Positions 17,795-26,557 are shown, numbered from the stretch's first letter. The stretch: 64,000 bases of DNA from Phyllobacterium myrsinacearum (GCF_014138285.1 NZ_JACGXN010000013.1:1-64000), one strand, 5' to 3'. Notes: a model not told the origin generated them from the letters alone. Numbers and translations are program-made.

Positions 17795-18901
17795 CTAATG
17801 GCTCGTCTCGAAAAATGGAGTGCCAAGCAGTGCGAGATCGACGTCAATGCCAAGGCCCGGACCGTCGGGGATGCCCATCCGGCTGCCAATGACAGGCGGT
17901 GCATTGGTGGCTGTGCGGACAGTCACCCATTGGTGGAAGGCAATGGCATGCAATCGCCGTTCCTCGGGTGTCGAAAGTGAGAGGTGCGCCATGGCGGCGG
18001 TGTCGACTTCCGCTCCGCCTGTGTCTTCGACCGTGATCATGAAGCCGAGGTCAACCGCAATATCGCGGATCTGGCGCGTCTTGGTTACACCGCCAAGGCG
18101 GGAGATCTTCAAGGTCAGCCCGTCCGCAGCTCCCTTTCGGTGGATATCCAGCATCTCCTCGAGGGATGTAACGGACTCATCAAGAACCATAGGTTTATTG
18201 AGCGAACGCCGGACGGAAAGACAGTCATCGATGGACACACAAGGCTGTTCCAACGTGTAGTCAATTTCCCGCGTTGCATCGACGAACTGCCGTGCCTGAT
18301 AGGTGGTCCATCCGGCATTGGCATCGCAAAAAATCACTGTGCCTTTGGGAACAGAGCCAGCGACTGCTGCAACCCGCTCAATATCGTCGTGAACCTTGCC
18401 GCCCACCTTCACCTGCAGACGATGAAAGCCCTCCGTGATAATTCGCCTGGCATTGGCGATCATCTCCTCGACCGAGCCATGCGTGACGACCTTGTACAGA
18501 TCAGCCATATCGTTTTCCTGGCCTCCCAGCATCGTCACAAGCGGCACTTCGGCAGCACGGGCGGTAAGATCGGAGCACGCCATATCGAGTGCAGATTTGA
18601 TATAGGGATGGCCTCTGAAAATCGTGTCCATCAGCCTGTTGATCCGGGTCAAGGCACGCGGATCCTCTCCCAGAAGATGCGGTGCGATTTCGACAATCCC
18701 TGCCCTTGCGCCCGCGGCAAAAGCTGCTGAATAGAAGCTTCCGAGAGGAGCCATTTCACCCCATCCGGTCAGGCCGGTGTTTGAGGTGATCGACACAAGG
18801 AGAGAATCGAACCCTTCTGCGCTGCGCCCCTTGGACATGTTGTAGCGGCCATCAACAAACGGCTGCATCACGCGATATGCTTTTATGGTTTTGATGTGCA
18901 C
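17795..18901 (-). CDS. Mandelate racemase/muconate lactonizing enzyme family protein, hydroxyproline-dehydratase-like
   Basis: 368 residues. The barrel shows the K-x-K motif (LQVKVGG, near residue 165), metal ligands D (FCDANAGW), E (EQPC) and D (LDESV), and the distal Lys motif LKISRLGG near residue 267, so both catalytic lysines of the MLE subgroup are present. The pattern HPYIKSALDMACSDL resembles cis-3-hydroxy-L-proline dehydratases and proline-betaine epimerases. The reaction is therefore a proton abstraction alpha to a carboxylate, and a cyclic amino acid substrate is my inference. It leads the structural part of the operon, 56 bases after the GntR gene. Confidence 0.87.
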   Translation of the reverse strand: MHIKTIKAYRVMQPFVDGRYNMSKGRSAEGFDSLLVSITSNTGLTGWGEMAPLGSFYSAAFAAGARAGIVEIAPHLLGEDPRALTRINRLMDTIFRGHPYIKSALDMACSDLTARAAEVPLVTMLGGQENDMADLYKVVTHGSVEEMIANARRIITEGFHRLQVKVGGKVHDDIERVAAVAGSVPKGTVIFCDANAGWTTYQARQFVDATREIDYTLEQPCVSIDDCLSVRRSLNKPMVLDESVTSLEEMLDIHRKGAADGLTLKISRLGGVTKTRQIRDIAVDLGFMITVEDTGGAEVDTAAMAHLSLSTPEERRLHAIAFHQWVTVRTATNAPPVIGSRMGIPDGPGLGIDVDLALLGTPFFETSH

Positions 18902-18957
18902 GGCGTACGGAATCCTATGGCTGGAAGATGGGAAAGCAGCGGCAGTAAGAGGTGTTG

Positions 18958-19701
18958 TCAGTTATCCTGATCCGGATTTTTGTATTTCGTACGGTTTCGA
19001 CCAGTTGATGCCTTGCGGCCGATACTCCGTTGTTCGAGGCTTCGCGCAAAGGCCACGAGTTCTTCGAAGTCGAGCGCAATATGCTCTCGCGCATGGCGTT
19101 GCGCGGCCTTCATGTCGGTGCCCTTGAGCAGATGCACATATTCCTCGTGAACATCGACGGACGGTACAGGTTCGTTGCGGGCGCGCTGATGCAAGGCGAA
19201 ATACATCTGCAGACGGCTGGTCAGACGCTGCCACGCATCGAGCAACAGAGCATGATCAGCCCACTCGTGGATCAAACCATGCAACTGCAGCGCGGTTTCG
19301 ATCTGCCTCGTTGTATCGATCTCCAGCGTTGCCTGTTTGACCGCATGGTGCCGCCGGTCCAGTTCGGCGTAGAACTGCTCGGTCCTGTTCGGCCAAGTTC
19401 TCTCAATTGCAAACTCATCGAGTACCTGGTTGAGCGAGTACGCTTCCTCGATATCCTTGGCAGTCACTTCGATAACGAAGGTTCCGGCATAAGGAATACT
19501 GGTGAGAATGCCCTCTTGAACCAGTTCGCGCATTGCTTCGCGCAGCGGTGCACGACTGACGCGCATCTGTTCCGAAATGCGGAGCTCGTTGAGTTTCTGG
19601 CCAGGTTCCAGTCTGCCCGTCAGAATCGCCCGCTTAAGCAGAGTGACAATCTCCGCCCGGCGCGTCGTATCAATGATCGGATCAAATTCAGCGTCATTCA
19701 T
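18958..19701 (-). CDS. GntR-family (FCD) transcriptional regulator
   Basis: 247 residues. An N-terminal winged helix (ILTGRLEPGQKLNELRISEQMRVSRAPLREAMRELVQEGIL, residues 18-60 approximately) is followed by the all-helical FCD ligand domain (IEEAYSLNQVLDEFAIERTW and the downstream metal-binding His positions such as HHAVKQA and HGLIHEWAD). Such regulators bind carboxylate ligands and usually repress the adjacent catabolic genes. It is the first gene of the operon with both enolase-family genes and the Ldh gene. A perfect palindrome 35 bases upstream fits its own operator. The last 25 residues are basic. Confidence 0.9.
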   Translation of the reverse strand: MNDAEFDPIIDTTRRAEIVTLLKRAILTGRLEPGQKLNELRISEQMRVSRAPLREAMRELVQEGILTSIPYAGTFVIEVTAKDIEEAYSLNQVLDEFAIERTWPNRTEQFYAELDRRHHAVKQATLEIDTTRQIETALQLHGLIHEWADHALLLDAWQRLTSRLQMYFALHQRARNEPVPSVDVHEEYVHLLKGTDMKAAQRHAREHIALDFEELVAFARSLEQRSIGRKASTGRNRTKYKNPDQDN

Positions 19702-19735
19702 CGCACGACTCCTATGCAGATTTACAGAAAATCAG

Positions 19736-19755
19736 ATTGTCGACAATATTGCAAT
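19736..19755. promoter_or_regulatory. Candidate GntR/FCD operator palindrome
   Basis: A perfect 12-bp palindrome ATTGTCGACAAT at 19736-19747, containing the TTGT-nn-ACAA core of FCD-type GntR operators, lies 35 bp upstream of the GntR start. It is directly followed by a second 10-bp palindrome TATTGCAATA at 19746-19755. Autoregulation by the adjacent repressor is inferred. Confidence 0.5.
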
Positions 19756-19910
19756 ACTTGCATTTAGGCATACTGATTAAACGCTGGCATTTTGGGGATT
19801 CCACCGGCTGCCCGCAGTCGTACGATGCCAAACTTGCTCTTTAAGCTGTTAAACCGGCATCCCATGACTGAAGCCAAACGGGCTTACCGGTCGGGGCAAT
19901 TGGGATTGTT

Positions 19911-20417
19911 TCACCTTGCGCGGGTGCGCCAGCTCAAAAGACGCCCTTCAATCGCTGCCAGCAACAGGGAACTGGAATAGCCAACGATGCCGATCCAGCA
20001 AAGGTAAGCCAGCATGAGGTCCGCCTTGAGGGATTGCTGGGCAATCATGATGCGCGGCAGTGCAGCCGGCAGGACAATCTTGAAAATGCGTTGCGAGGCT
20101 GACAGACGGAGGGCTTTTGCCACCTCAAGCAGGCGAGGTTCGATGCCTGCCAACGCCGATCGCGTCAGGATAAGCATCGGCCATACACAGGAAAATGCGA
20201 CGATCACAATTTCCATGCGGTAACCAAAGCCAAGCATCAGCATGACGATTGGAATGAGCGCGACGGATGGGATCGGGCGGATCGCTTCGACGGTCATCTC
20301 CATCGCCTTATTGGCCGGCCTGACCAAACCGAACAAGAGCCCGAGACACAATCCAATGACCGTGCCAATCAGCAGTCCGGCAAAGGCGGTGAGCAGCGTA
20401 TCGCGGGTGGCGATCAT
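19911..20417 (-). pseudogene. Remnant of an ABC transporter permease (SsuC/TauC type)
   Basis: The 168-residue frame matches the middle of a BPD_transp_1 permease, including the EAA-type loop (RLLEVAKALRLSASQRIFKIVLPAALPRI). It lacks the N-terminal 60 or so residues and the usual first membrane helix of a 250-residue family member. After the QQSLKADLMLA segment it jumps straight to the last helix, so about 30-40 residues before the C-terminus are also missing. No ATPase or binding-protein gene accompanies it. Its 5' end abuts the truncated 5' end of a cyclase gene on the other strand. I read it as an inactivated gene. Confidence 0.75.
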
Positions 20418-20421
20418 GAGG

Positions 20422-21009
20422 CTGCCATCAATGATGGCTCCACACCTTGATGCGCCGTGGCATTATCATTCAACCATGGATCGCGGCATTCCTTCGATGC
20501 GGATTGACGATGTTCCATTGGAATGGTGTTTCCAGCCCGGCGTGAAACTGGATTTCCGGCATTTTCCCAACGGCTATGTGGTCACTGCTGCCGATGTGGA
20601 AACCGAGTTGAAACGGATCAACCACGAGCTGAAGCCGCTCGAAATCGTCATCGTCAATACGGCTGCCGGCCAACGCTTTGGCGAGATCGATTATGTCGCG
20701 ACAGGCTGTGGCATGGGATATGAAGCCACCATGTATCTTCTGGATCGCGGAATTCGCGTCACGGGCACCGACGGATGGAGTTGGGACGCGCCGTTTGTCC
20801 ACACGGCCAAGAAATATTCCGAGACCAAAGACGCATCGCTCATTTGGGAGGGCCACAAGGCCGGCCGTCACACCGGTTATTGTCATATTGAAAAACTGCA
20901 CAATCTGGAGGATCTGCCTTCAACCGGCTTCATGGTGAGCTGTTTTCCGGTGAAGATCGAGCGGGCATCGGCAGGCTGGACCCGAGCGGTCGCGATCATT
21001 GATGAATGA
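20422..21009 (+). pseudogene. 5'-truncated cyclase-family (kynurenine-formamidase-like) gene
   Basis: About 195 residues of a cyclase-family metal-dependent hydrolase: PHLDAPWHYH (the family motif H-x-G-T-H-x-D-A-P is broken at its left end), then IDYVATGCGMGYEATMYLLDRGIRVTGTDGWSWDAP and the C-terminal HIEKLHNLEDLP block with an intact end. The N-terminal 50-70 residues are missing; the open frame upstream is the antisense of the permease remnant. The first metal-binding His of the motif is lost. Together with the permease remnant this indicates one deletion that removed the promoters and 5' ends of two divergent genes. Nothing recognisable lies between 21010 and 21155. Confidence 0.75.
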
Positions 21010-21155
21010 ATGCGGCTATGACACGTGGCCGAAGGCAGTTGTCAAGGACCTCAAAACCGGGTCGAAGGTTCCAGAAATGCTGAAGCCCGCATCTGGAGAT
21101 AGCAGGGTTTCATGGAGATGAAAGCAATGCGAATTCTCTACACGCTACTGGCTCG

Positions 21156-21344
21156 CTAGTTCGTCGCAGGCAGAATGACTTTACCTTGATGCTCAGCACT
21201 CAAACGATGCGTGTCAGTTTCTGCAGCGGCTCTCATCACCGCATTATATCGGCCAAGGCCAAAGGCCAATGCAGCCAGAAACAGGACAACTCCAATGTAT
21301 CTCCAAGCATTGGTTTGATACGGCTCCGGATCAATCGAATACAT
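21156..21344 (-). CDS. Small single-pass membrane protein (62 aa)
   Basis: 62 residues with one hydrophobic helix (about residues 15-31, WRYIGVVLFLAALAFGLG) and a polar C-terminus. The start has a good CTGGAG site 6 bases upstream. The family is not recognised. It stands alone between the decayed cyclase gene and a long stretch without genes. Confidence 0.5.
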   Translation of the reverse strand: MYSIDPEPYQTNAWRYIGVVLFLAALAFGLGRYNAVMRAAAETDTHRLSAEHQGKVILPATN

Positions 21345-21806
21345 TCTAAACTCCAGGGTGACGGCACCGTTTGGTGATAGCTATCGCGGCAAGACCCCTC
21401 CATCCCGAAGGACGGTGGGGTGAAGTTTGTATAGAACAGGATTTTGTAGTGCTTCCTTCCATGACAGACCAATTGGCCAAACGCCCGGGATTCCATGGGA
21501 GTCTGGATTTCGCCCTTCTCAGGGACTGTGTTGTAGCGGTGTTGCTTCCGGCATAATGGATTGTTGACGGGACAACAGAACGACATTGACAATCCGGGAA
21601 TACAATCAAAACAGGCGTGACGTGACCGTGACGGGAATCCGGATCAGACCGGTATTCAATCCATTTTTAGCGTTGCGCGCATGAGCGAGTAACAATACGC
21701 CCCGTGCACTCAATACTGATGAGCAATGTTGATGTTACGCCCGTCTGGTCCATTTTTACCGGCCGGCCCAGCCTTTCAACGCTACAAGGCAATGGAAATG
21801 GCAGAC
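21345..21806. other. Stretch without recognisable genes
   Basis: About 460 bases before the tRNA. No open frame here has a convincing ribosome site or recognisable product. An imperfect hairpin (10 of 12 bp, ACCCC...GGGGT arms) lies near 21406-21433. Confidence 0.5.
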
Positions 21807-21896
21807 TGGCGGAGGGGGTGGGATTCGAACCCACGGTAGGCTCTCACCTACGCCGGTTTTCAAGACCGGTGCCTTAAACCGCTCGGCCACCCCTCC
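21807..21896 (-). tRNA. tRNA-Ser (UGA)
   Basis: Reading the minus strand, the 7-bp acceptor stem GGAGGGG/CCCCTCC, discriminator G and an encoded CCA end are present. The anticodon arm CCGGT-CTTGAAA-ACCGG gives the anticodon TGA. The long variable arm (GTAGGTGAGAGCCTAC) is diagnostic for a class II serine tRNA, and the T arm GTGGG-TTCGAAT-CCCAC is standard. Total length is 90 with CCA. Confidence 0.97.
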
Positions 21897-22155
21897 GTCC
21901 CTGCTCGCAATTTAGTAGTAATGGATCGGTTATTCCATCACATTTGCCCGAGCTGGTCGGAGGCCTTTATAGCCATTCGCATTGCGGCGTCAACCGGCTC
22001 GGTAACACTGATGCACTTTCATGGCACGACAGACCCCCTCGGCCCGCACCTTTGCTGTTGCGCCGGACCAATGGCCATCAGTTCACAACCTTATCACTTC
22101 CAATGACCCCATGTCCGACTACCATCTCTTCAGAGTCATCTGATGGAGAAAAACA

Positions 22156-22608
22156 TTGAAATCTTTCATAGCTCTGGCGTTCCTGATCGCCATCACTGGT
22201 ACGGGCACTGCCTACGCGCAACGCGTCTATTCACCGGAAGAACTGCGCAACAAGCAAATCGTTCTCGATTTTTACGAGAAAGGCCTGAACCAGAAAGATT
22301 TTGAAGCCGCTTCAAAATATCTTGGAACCTATATCCAGCACAACCCAAATGCTGCCGACGGTCCTGAGGGTTTCAGGAAATTCATCGAATTTCTGAAGAA
22401 GGACTTTCCGCAATCCCGCAGCAAGATCACACAGGTATTGGTCGATGGTGATTTTGTTACACTTCGGGTGCATACGACGCGCGAGCCGGAAACACGTGGA
22501 AGCGCCATCATCGACATATTTCGACTGAAAGACGGAAAGATAGAAGAACACTGGGATTCGGTTCAGCCGATTCCCGAAAAATCCATGAACAACAACACCA
22601 TGTTCTAG
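22156..22608 (+). CDS. Secreted SnoaL-like (NTF2 superfamily) protein
   Basis: 150 residues with a TTG start chosen because ATGGAGAAAAACA supplies a ribosome site directly before it; the nearby ATG at 22143 is out of frame. A signal peptide ends at AYAQ near residue 22. The mature part is a SnoaL-like NTF2 fold (IVLDFYEKGLNQKDFEAASKYL, then the IDIFRLKDGKIEEHWDSVQP segment with the family's Glu-His-Trp-Asp). Members of this group are periplasmic or cytoplasmic and mostly of unknown function. A large palindrome begins at its stop codon. Confidence 0.85.
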   Translation: MKSFIALAFLIAITGTGTAYAQRVYSPEELRNKQIVLDFYEKGLNQKDFEAASKYLGTYIQHNPNAADGPEGFRKFIEFLKKDFPQSRSKITQVLVDGDFVTLRVHTTREPETRGSAIIDIFRLKDGKIEEHWDSVQPIPEKSMNNNTMF

Positions 22609-22678
22609 TGGTCCGATTCTGACATTTTCAACCCTTTGATACAAGCCGTTCAGGCAAATGTCAGAATCAAAGGACCAC
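22608..22678. repeat. Long imperfect palindrome 1 (TAGTGG-type)
   Basis: Arms GTGGTCC-GATTCTGACATTT and its complement pair over 20 bp with a 3-base bulge and a 28-base loop. It begins at the stop codon of the SnoaL-like gene. It shares the TTCTAGTGG edge and the TGACATTT core with the next palindrome, so the two look like copies of one repeat type. Confidence 0.6.
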
Positions 22679-22696
22679 CAGCAAGTGTATGATTCT

Positions 22697-22756
22697 AGTG
22701 GAATTTTGAATTTGACATTTGCATGTCTCGCGTGATGTCAAATTTGCTCCACCACT
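22697..22756. repeat. Long imperfect palindrome 2 (TAGTGG-type)
   Basis: Arms pair at AGTGG/CCACT on the outside and AATTTGACAT/ATGTCAAATT inside. It starts with the same TTCTAGTGG as the preceding palindrome, 89 bases away. No long T tract follows, so these are not ordinary terminators. Confidence 0.55.
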
Positions 22757-22764
22757 GTAAAGGC

Positions 22765-22801
22765 CGTCGGTGGCGCTGGATGAAGGTCAGCGCCACCGAC
22801 G
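22765..22801. repeat. Perfect 14-bp stem hairpin
   Basis: CGTCGGTGGCGCTG pairs perfectly with CAGCGCCACCGACG across a 9-base loop. No T tract follows. The 394 bases from here to the regulator stop at 23196 hold no convincing gene; open frames there lack ribosome sites and family similarity. Confidence 0.6.
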
Positions 22802-23195
22802 AAGCAAGCCCTGGTCAGGAGCTCGCCTTTGGGAATTTCGTTTTGTCACGGATGGTCGTCAGCAGCACGATTCATCGATGGGACGATCGACAAATCTGCT
22901 CTTTTCCCCAACGCTCCCCAAGGTCACATTCGAATTGGACGCGGTGCGAACAGTCCGTATTGCCTATGACGGCGATCGGATTTCTGTTCTGGAAATATGC
23001 CACGACGTTCTGACAATTGAGCCCGGCGGCGTTTGAAACCCACCCAGTTTATTTTCTCCACCACTTTCACGCCGACTCTCGCAGCGTTTAAGGTAGAGTT
23101 GCTCAATATTAACAGGGTGTCAGCCCCATCTGTTCAGCTGCAAACTCCATCTGTCGCAGTTTTGCGACAAATCAAGGCAAAAAAATCAAAATCGC

Positions 23196-24173
23196 TCAGG
23201 AAAGACCGAGACGCTTCAATTTGCGATGCAATGTCGCCCGGCTGATACCCATATCGGCCGCGGCAGCCGAAACATTCCCGCCGCTTCGTGCCAGCGCCCG
23301 TTGAATTGCGCCTCGCTCAGCGGTCGCAAAGTCCTGGGAAGCCGATTGATGCTGGCCGAGAACATCTGCCGCAGGCAATGGCGCACTGAGCACCTCATCG
23401 GTTAGACCAAGCATCTGACGTGCGGAACGTGACGCTCCGATCACCAGATCATCTTCGTCCACGGCAATAAGCGCATTCAATGCCCGCTCACTCGTGCCAT
23501 TGTCGCCGGGAGGCGCCAGGAGAATACGCGCCTTGGGAAAGGCAAGGCGGAAGTTTTCCGATTCCACGCGTCGGGCAGCATCAGCCACGGCAATTGAAAT
23601 CAACTTGACGAAATCCTCAGTCAGGTCACGCCGGGCTGAAGACACATCAATAACAGCGGCCAGCCGGCCCCGATGATCAAAAATCGGTGCAACAGTGCAC
23701 GATAAAGCTGTGTTTCTGCTGCGAAAATGCTGGTCGCGATGAATGGTAAGAGCCCGCTGTTCTACGATAGCCGTGCCAATGCCATTGGTGCCTTCGGATT
23801 CTTCGCTCCATACAGCGCCTGTCCACAGGCCCATTCTGTAAAAAGTTTCGTCGTCTCCAACATAACCGCGCCGGTCAACCGGAATGCTGTCTTTATCTGC
23901 GAGGAGAATACAGCATCCTGCCCCGCCTACTGCCGCATAGAGCCTGTCGAGGCTGTTTTGCGCGGTCAGTATGAGGGAGCCCATGCGCTCGCGCGCCTGA
24001 TTGAGTTCGTAGTCCGTGAGGATATTGGGTCCCCTGCCTTCAACCGGATTGAGTCCGTATAGGCGCATTGACCGCCGCCAGGAGGCAATGAGAGCCGACT
24101 GCGCCGCCGCGTTGCCTGACGAGAGCGCCGATTCAATATATTCAGCATGCAAACCGTTTTGCAGCGTTACCAT
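23196..24173 (-). CDS. GAF-domain/Fis-type HTH regulator without AAA+ domain (AcoR-like)
   Basis: 325 residues. The N-terminus (ALIASWRRSMRLYGLNP) and the GAF-like middle (WSEESEGTNGIGTAIVEQRALTIHRDQHF, then APIFDHRGRLAAVIDVSS) follow acetoin-catabolism regulators such as AcoR. The C-terminus is a Fis-type helix-turn-helix (IQRALARSGGNVSAAAADMGISRATLHRKLKRLGL). The sigma54-contacting AAA+ domain that normally lies between them is absent, so it cannot act as a classical sigma54 activator. Its target is unknown; the next gene on this strand upstream is the CFA-like methyltransferase, 203 bases away. Confidence 0.88.
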   Translation of the reverse strand: MVTLQNGLHAEYIESALSSGNAAAQSALIASWRRSMRLYGLNPVEGRGPNILTDYELNQARERMGSLILTAQNSLDRLYAAVGGAGCCILLADKDSIPVDRRGYVGDDETFYRMGLWTGAVWSEESEGTNGIGTAIVEQRALTIHRDQHFRSRNTALSCTVAPIFDHRGRLAAVIDVSSARRDLTEDFVKLISIAVADAARRVESENFRLAFPKARILLAPPGDNGTSERALNALIAVDEDDLVIGASRSARQMLGLTDEVLSAPLPAADVLGQHQSASQDFATAERGAIQRALARSGGNVSAAAADMGISRATLHRKLKRLGLS

Positions 24174-24376
24174 GGTCCCCTCCGAGGCCGTGTAATGGAT
24201 TAGACTATGGTTGAGTGATCACCACGGTCAAGTCCACACTTTACGCTATATTAGGGAGCCCATCTGAGCGACGGGGCGCAGAAAGCGACGCTGCATCCGA
24301 CAATAAGCGGTCATATACGGTCAAAATGGGAACCGAGCAAAGCAAATGAATATATTCTTACTGTAGAGTTTTTCCC

Positions 24377-25630
24377 TTAGCCATTGGCTGCGTGCAAAAC
24401 TCTGGGTCTGCTCTGTTCATGTTCGGCAATGTAGGTTCGCGTCAATGGAATAACATCGTTTCTCTTGGCAATCTGAAACTGGAAAACCACGAGGTCTTCG
24501 TAACGGAATGCAGACTCGGCAGCAGCAAGATAGAATTCCCACATCCGGCAGAAGCGTTCATCATACAGTGCTGCAGCATCCTGCCATCGATCCATGAAGC
24601 GTTCGCGCCACGCAGACAATGTTGAAGCATAATGCAGGCGCAGAACTTCGACATCAGTGACTGTCAATCCGGCTTTCTCGATTTCCGGCAGTATCTCTGA
24701 CATGGATGGAATATAGCCCCCCGGAAAAATATATTTGTCGAGCCATGGGGTGGTAAAGCCCGGGACCGCGGAACAACCAATCGTGTGCAAGACCATTACA
24801 CCATTCTCATCCAGCAGTTCCGCGCATTTCCGGAAAAATTGGCCATAGGATCCAGCGCCGACATGTTCGAACATTCCGACTGAAACAATCCGGTCAAAAG
24901 TGCCTTTCAGGCTACGATAGTCCTGCAGGGCAAAGTTGACGCGATTGAAACGGTTCTTCGTGCCCGGTCTGTTGTTAGCAAATTCAAGCTGTTCCTCCGA
25001 GAGCGTTATGCCAAGTACTTCGCCGGATGGTGCTTCCGCTGCAAGATGCAGGGCCAAGCCTCCCCAACCGCAGCCGATGTCAAGGACGCGGCTATCCGGC
25101 TGAACCAGAAGCTTGGCGGCGAGATGGCGTTTCTTAGCAAGCTGTGCGTCTTCCAGACTTTGATCCTGATATTCGAAGTAGGCACACGAATATTGACGAT
25201 CAGCATCAAGAAACAGACCGTACAGCCTGCCATCCAGATCATAATGGTGCGCAACATTGCGTTTCGAACGTGCGGGCAGATTGCGCTGCCGGAAACCTCT
25301 GAAACGAGCACGCAAACCGTCGATCAGGCGGGCAGGAAGCGGATGCGTTTCATTCTGGGCTTCGCGCAGTACCAGACAAAGAAAATCGTAAATCGTTCCT
25401 TGATCGACGACGATGCGCTCATCCATGAACAGTTCACCGAGTTGCATGTCGGCATCCATCAGAAAGAGCAGCTGTGCCGCCCTGTCGGTAAAACGCACAA
25501 CGACTGGCTCTCCGCTACCATCGCCGAAAGCAAGACGGGTCCCGCTTGCCGTGACGACAGTCAGTGAGCCTTTGGTCACAATACGGGAAAAAGCGAAACG
25601 CAGAATCCGGTCCACCAACGAAAGAGGCAT
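24377..25630 (-). CDS. Cyclopropane-fatty-acyl-phospholipid synthase family methyltransferase
   Basis: 417 residues. The C-terminal two thirds is the SAM-dependent CFA synthase domain: YSCAYFEYQDQSLEDAQLAKK, the SAM motif VLDIGCGWGGLALHLA (about residues 185-200), VSVGMFEHVG and YIFPGGYIPS. CFA synthases add a methylene bridge to unsaturated acyl chains of membrane phospholipids. The N-terminal 120 residues form the less conserved lipid-binding part. It lies downstream of the sigma/anti-sigma pair on the same strand with a 120-base gap, and may belong to that stress regulon, which is inference. Confidence 0.92.
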   Translation of the reverse strand: MPLSLVDRILRFAFSRIVTKGSLTVVTASGTRLAFGDGSGEPVVVRFTDRAAQLLFLMDADMQLGELFMDERIVVDQGTIYDFLCLVLREAQNETHPLPARLIDGLRARFRGFRQRNLPARSKRNVAHHYDLDGRLYGLFLDADRQYSCAYFEYQDQSLEDAQLAKKRHLAAKLLVQPDSRVLDIGCGWGGLALHLAAEAPSGEVLGITLSEEQLEFANNRPGTKNRFNRVNFALQDYRSLKGTFDRIVSVGMFEHVGAGSYGQFFRKCAELLDENGVMVLHTIGCSAVPGFTTPWLDKYIFPGGYIPSMSEILPEIEKAGLTVTDVEVLRLHYASTLSAWRERFMDRWQDAAALYDERFCRMWEFYLAAAESAFRYEDLVVFQFQIAKRNDVIPLTRTYIAEHEQSRPRVLHAANG

Positions 25631-25750
25631 GCAGACACTCCTGAGGCCATAGGTGTTCGCCTCCTAGCACGTGGTGATGATTACAGGATTACGCCAACCT
25701 GATGCCAAAATGAAATGAACGCGGCCTGAATCCGACCACTGTCATTGTCA

Positions 25751-26557
25751 TCATGCGGTGAGAACCTGGCGGAGCCGGTCACTCATCGCCTTTATATCGT
25801 CCAACGACTCATGGCCGATCAGCATGAAAGCATGGGTGTCATTCGACCAATACACTACGTTCATGCCGTGACGATGCTCGCTGTCCGGCGCCTTGGCGCC
25901 CTTCGAGGATTGAACAATGCAAAGAGCCATCGGTTGCTGCATTGCATCCAGATAGGTGATCTGCCCCAAAGCATTGCCATCGTAGGCCAGCATCTGGGCG
26001 CGTTTTAGCGTGGCTCCCGGCAACTGCACGCGTTCAGGCGTGAGGCTGAGACCTAGCTTGGCGCCAACATCGCGCAACTGCTGGGTTTGCGCTGCCACAT
26101 CAACCGGCCCGCGGCCCAACGTATCGCTGGTATAGAGAGACATGTATTGCGCAACGACCGAACGCCAGTCATTGCCGTCCTGATCAGCATGAAGGCTTGA
26201 CTGGACACCAAGGAAAGTCCGGTCGACCGCGACACCAACGGCGATGAATCCGACAGCAGCAGCCAGAAAGCCCCGGCGGGTCCAGCCGCTTGTCTGCTCC
26301 GCAACAACCGGTACAGGCGGCGATATCTCGGCGAGCAGCGCCTCAAGTTTGGCTTTCGGCGCCTTGTCGAGTAGCGGATCAAACGCATCGCGAAATGGCA
26401 GGCTGCTGGACATGAGAAAACGCAGCCGCTCTGCGACAGCGTCGTCGCTTTCGATCAGATGTTCTATCTGTTCGCGCGTATTTGAATCGAGCTCCCCGTC
26501 CAGAAATGCCACGAGCATTTCATCACTGCGTATCGTTTCCCGGTTGGGATCGGTCAT
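25751..26557 (-). CDS. Anti-sigma factor (membrane-anchored)
   Basis: 268 residues. The first 75 residues are a soluble helical domain (LVAFLDGELDSNTREQIEHLIESDDAVAERL) of the anti-sigma type; the zinc-ligand H-x3-C-x2-C pattern is absent, so it is not a ZAS anti-sigma. One membrane helix follows a twin-Arg-like GWTRRGFLAAAVGFIAVGVAV at about residues 92-112, then a periplasmic domain of 150 residues. Its start overlaps the ECF sigma gene by 4 bases (ATGA), the normal cognate arrangement. Confidence 0.85.
   Translation of the reverse strand: MTDPNRETIRSDEMLVAFLDGELDSNTREQIEHLIESDDAVAERLRFLMSSSLPFRDAFDPLLDKAPKAKLEALLAEISPPVPVVAEQTSGWTRRGFLAAAVGFIAVGVAVDRTFLGVQSSLHADQDGNDWRSVVAQYMSLYTSDTLGRGPVDVAAQTQQLRDVGAKLGLSLTPERVQLPGATLKRAQMLAYDGNALGQITYLDAMQQPMALCIVQSSKGAKAPDSEHRHGMNVVYWSNDTHAFMLIGHESLDDIKAMSDRLRQVLTA

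Noticed and set aside
22770-23036. Open frame downstream of the palindrome cluster
   Set aside because: It begins inside the hairpin, has no ribosome site and low-complexity N-terminus; no family.
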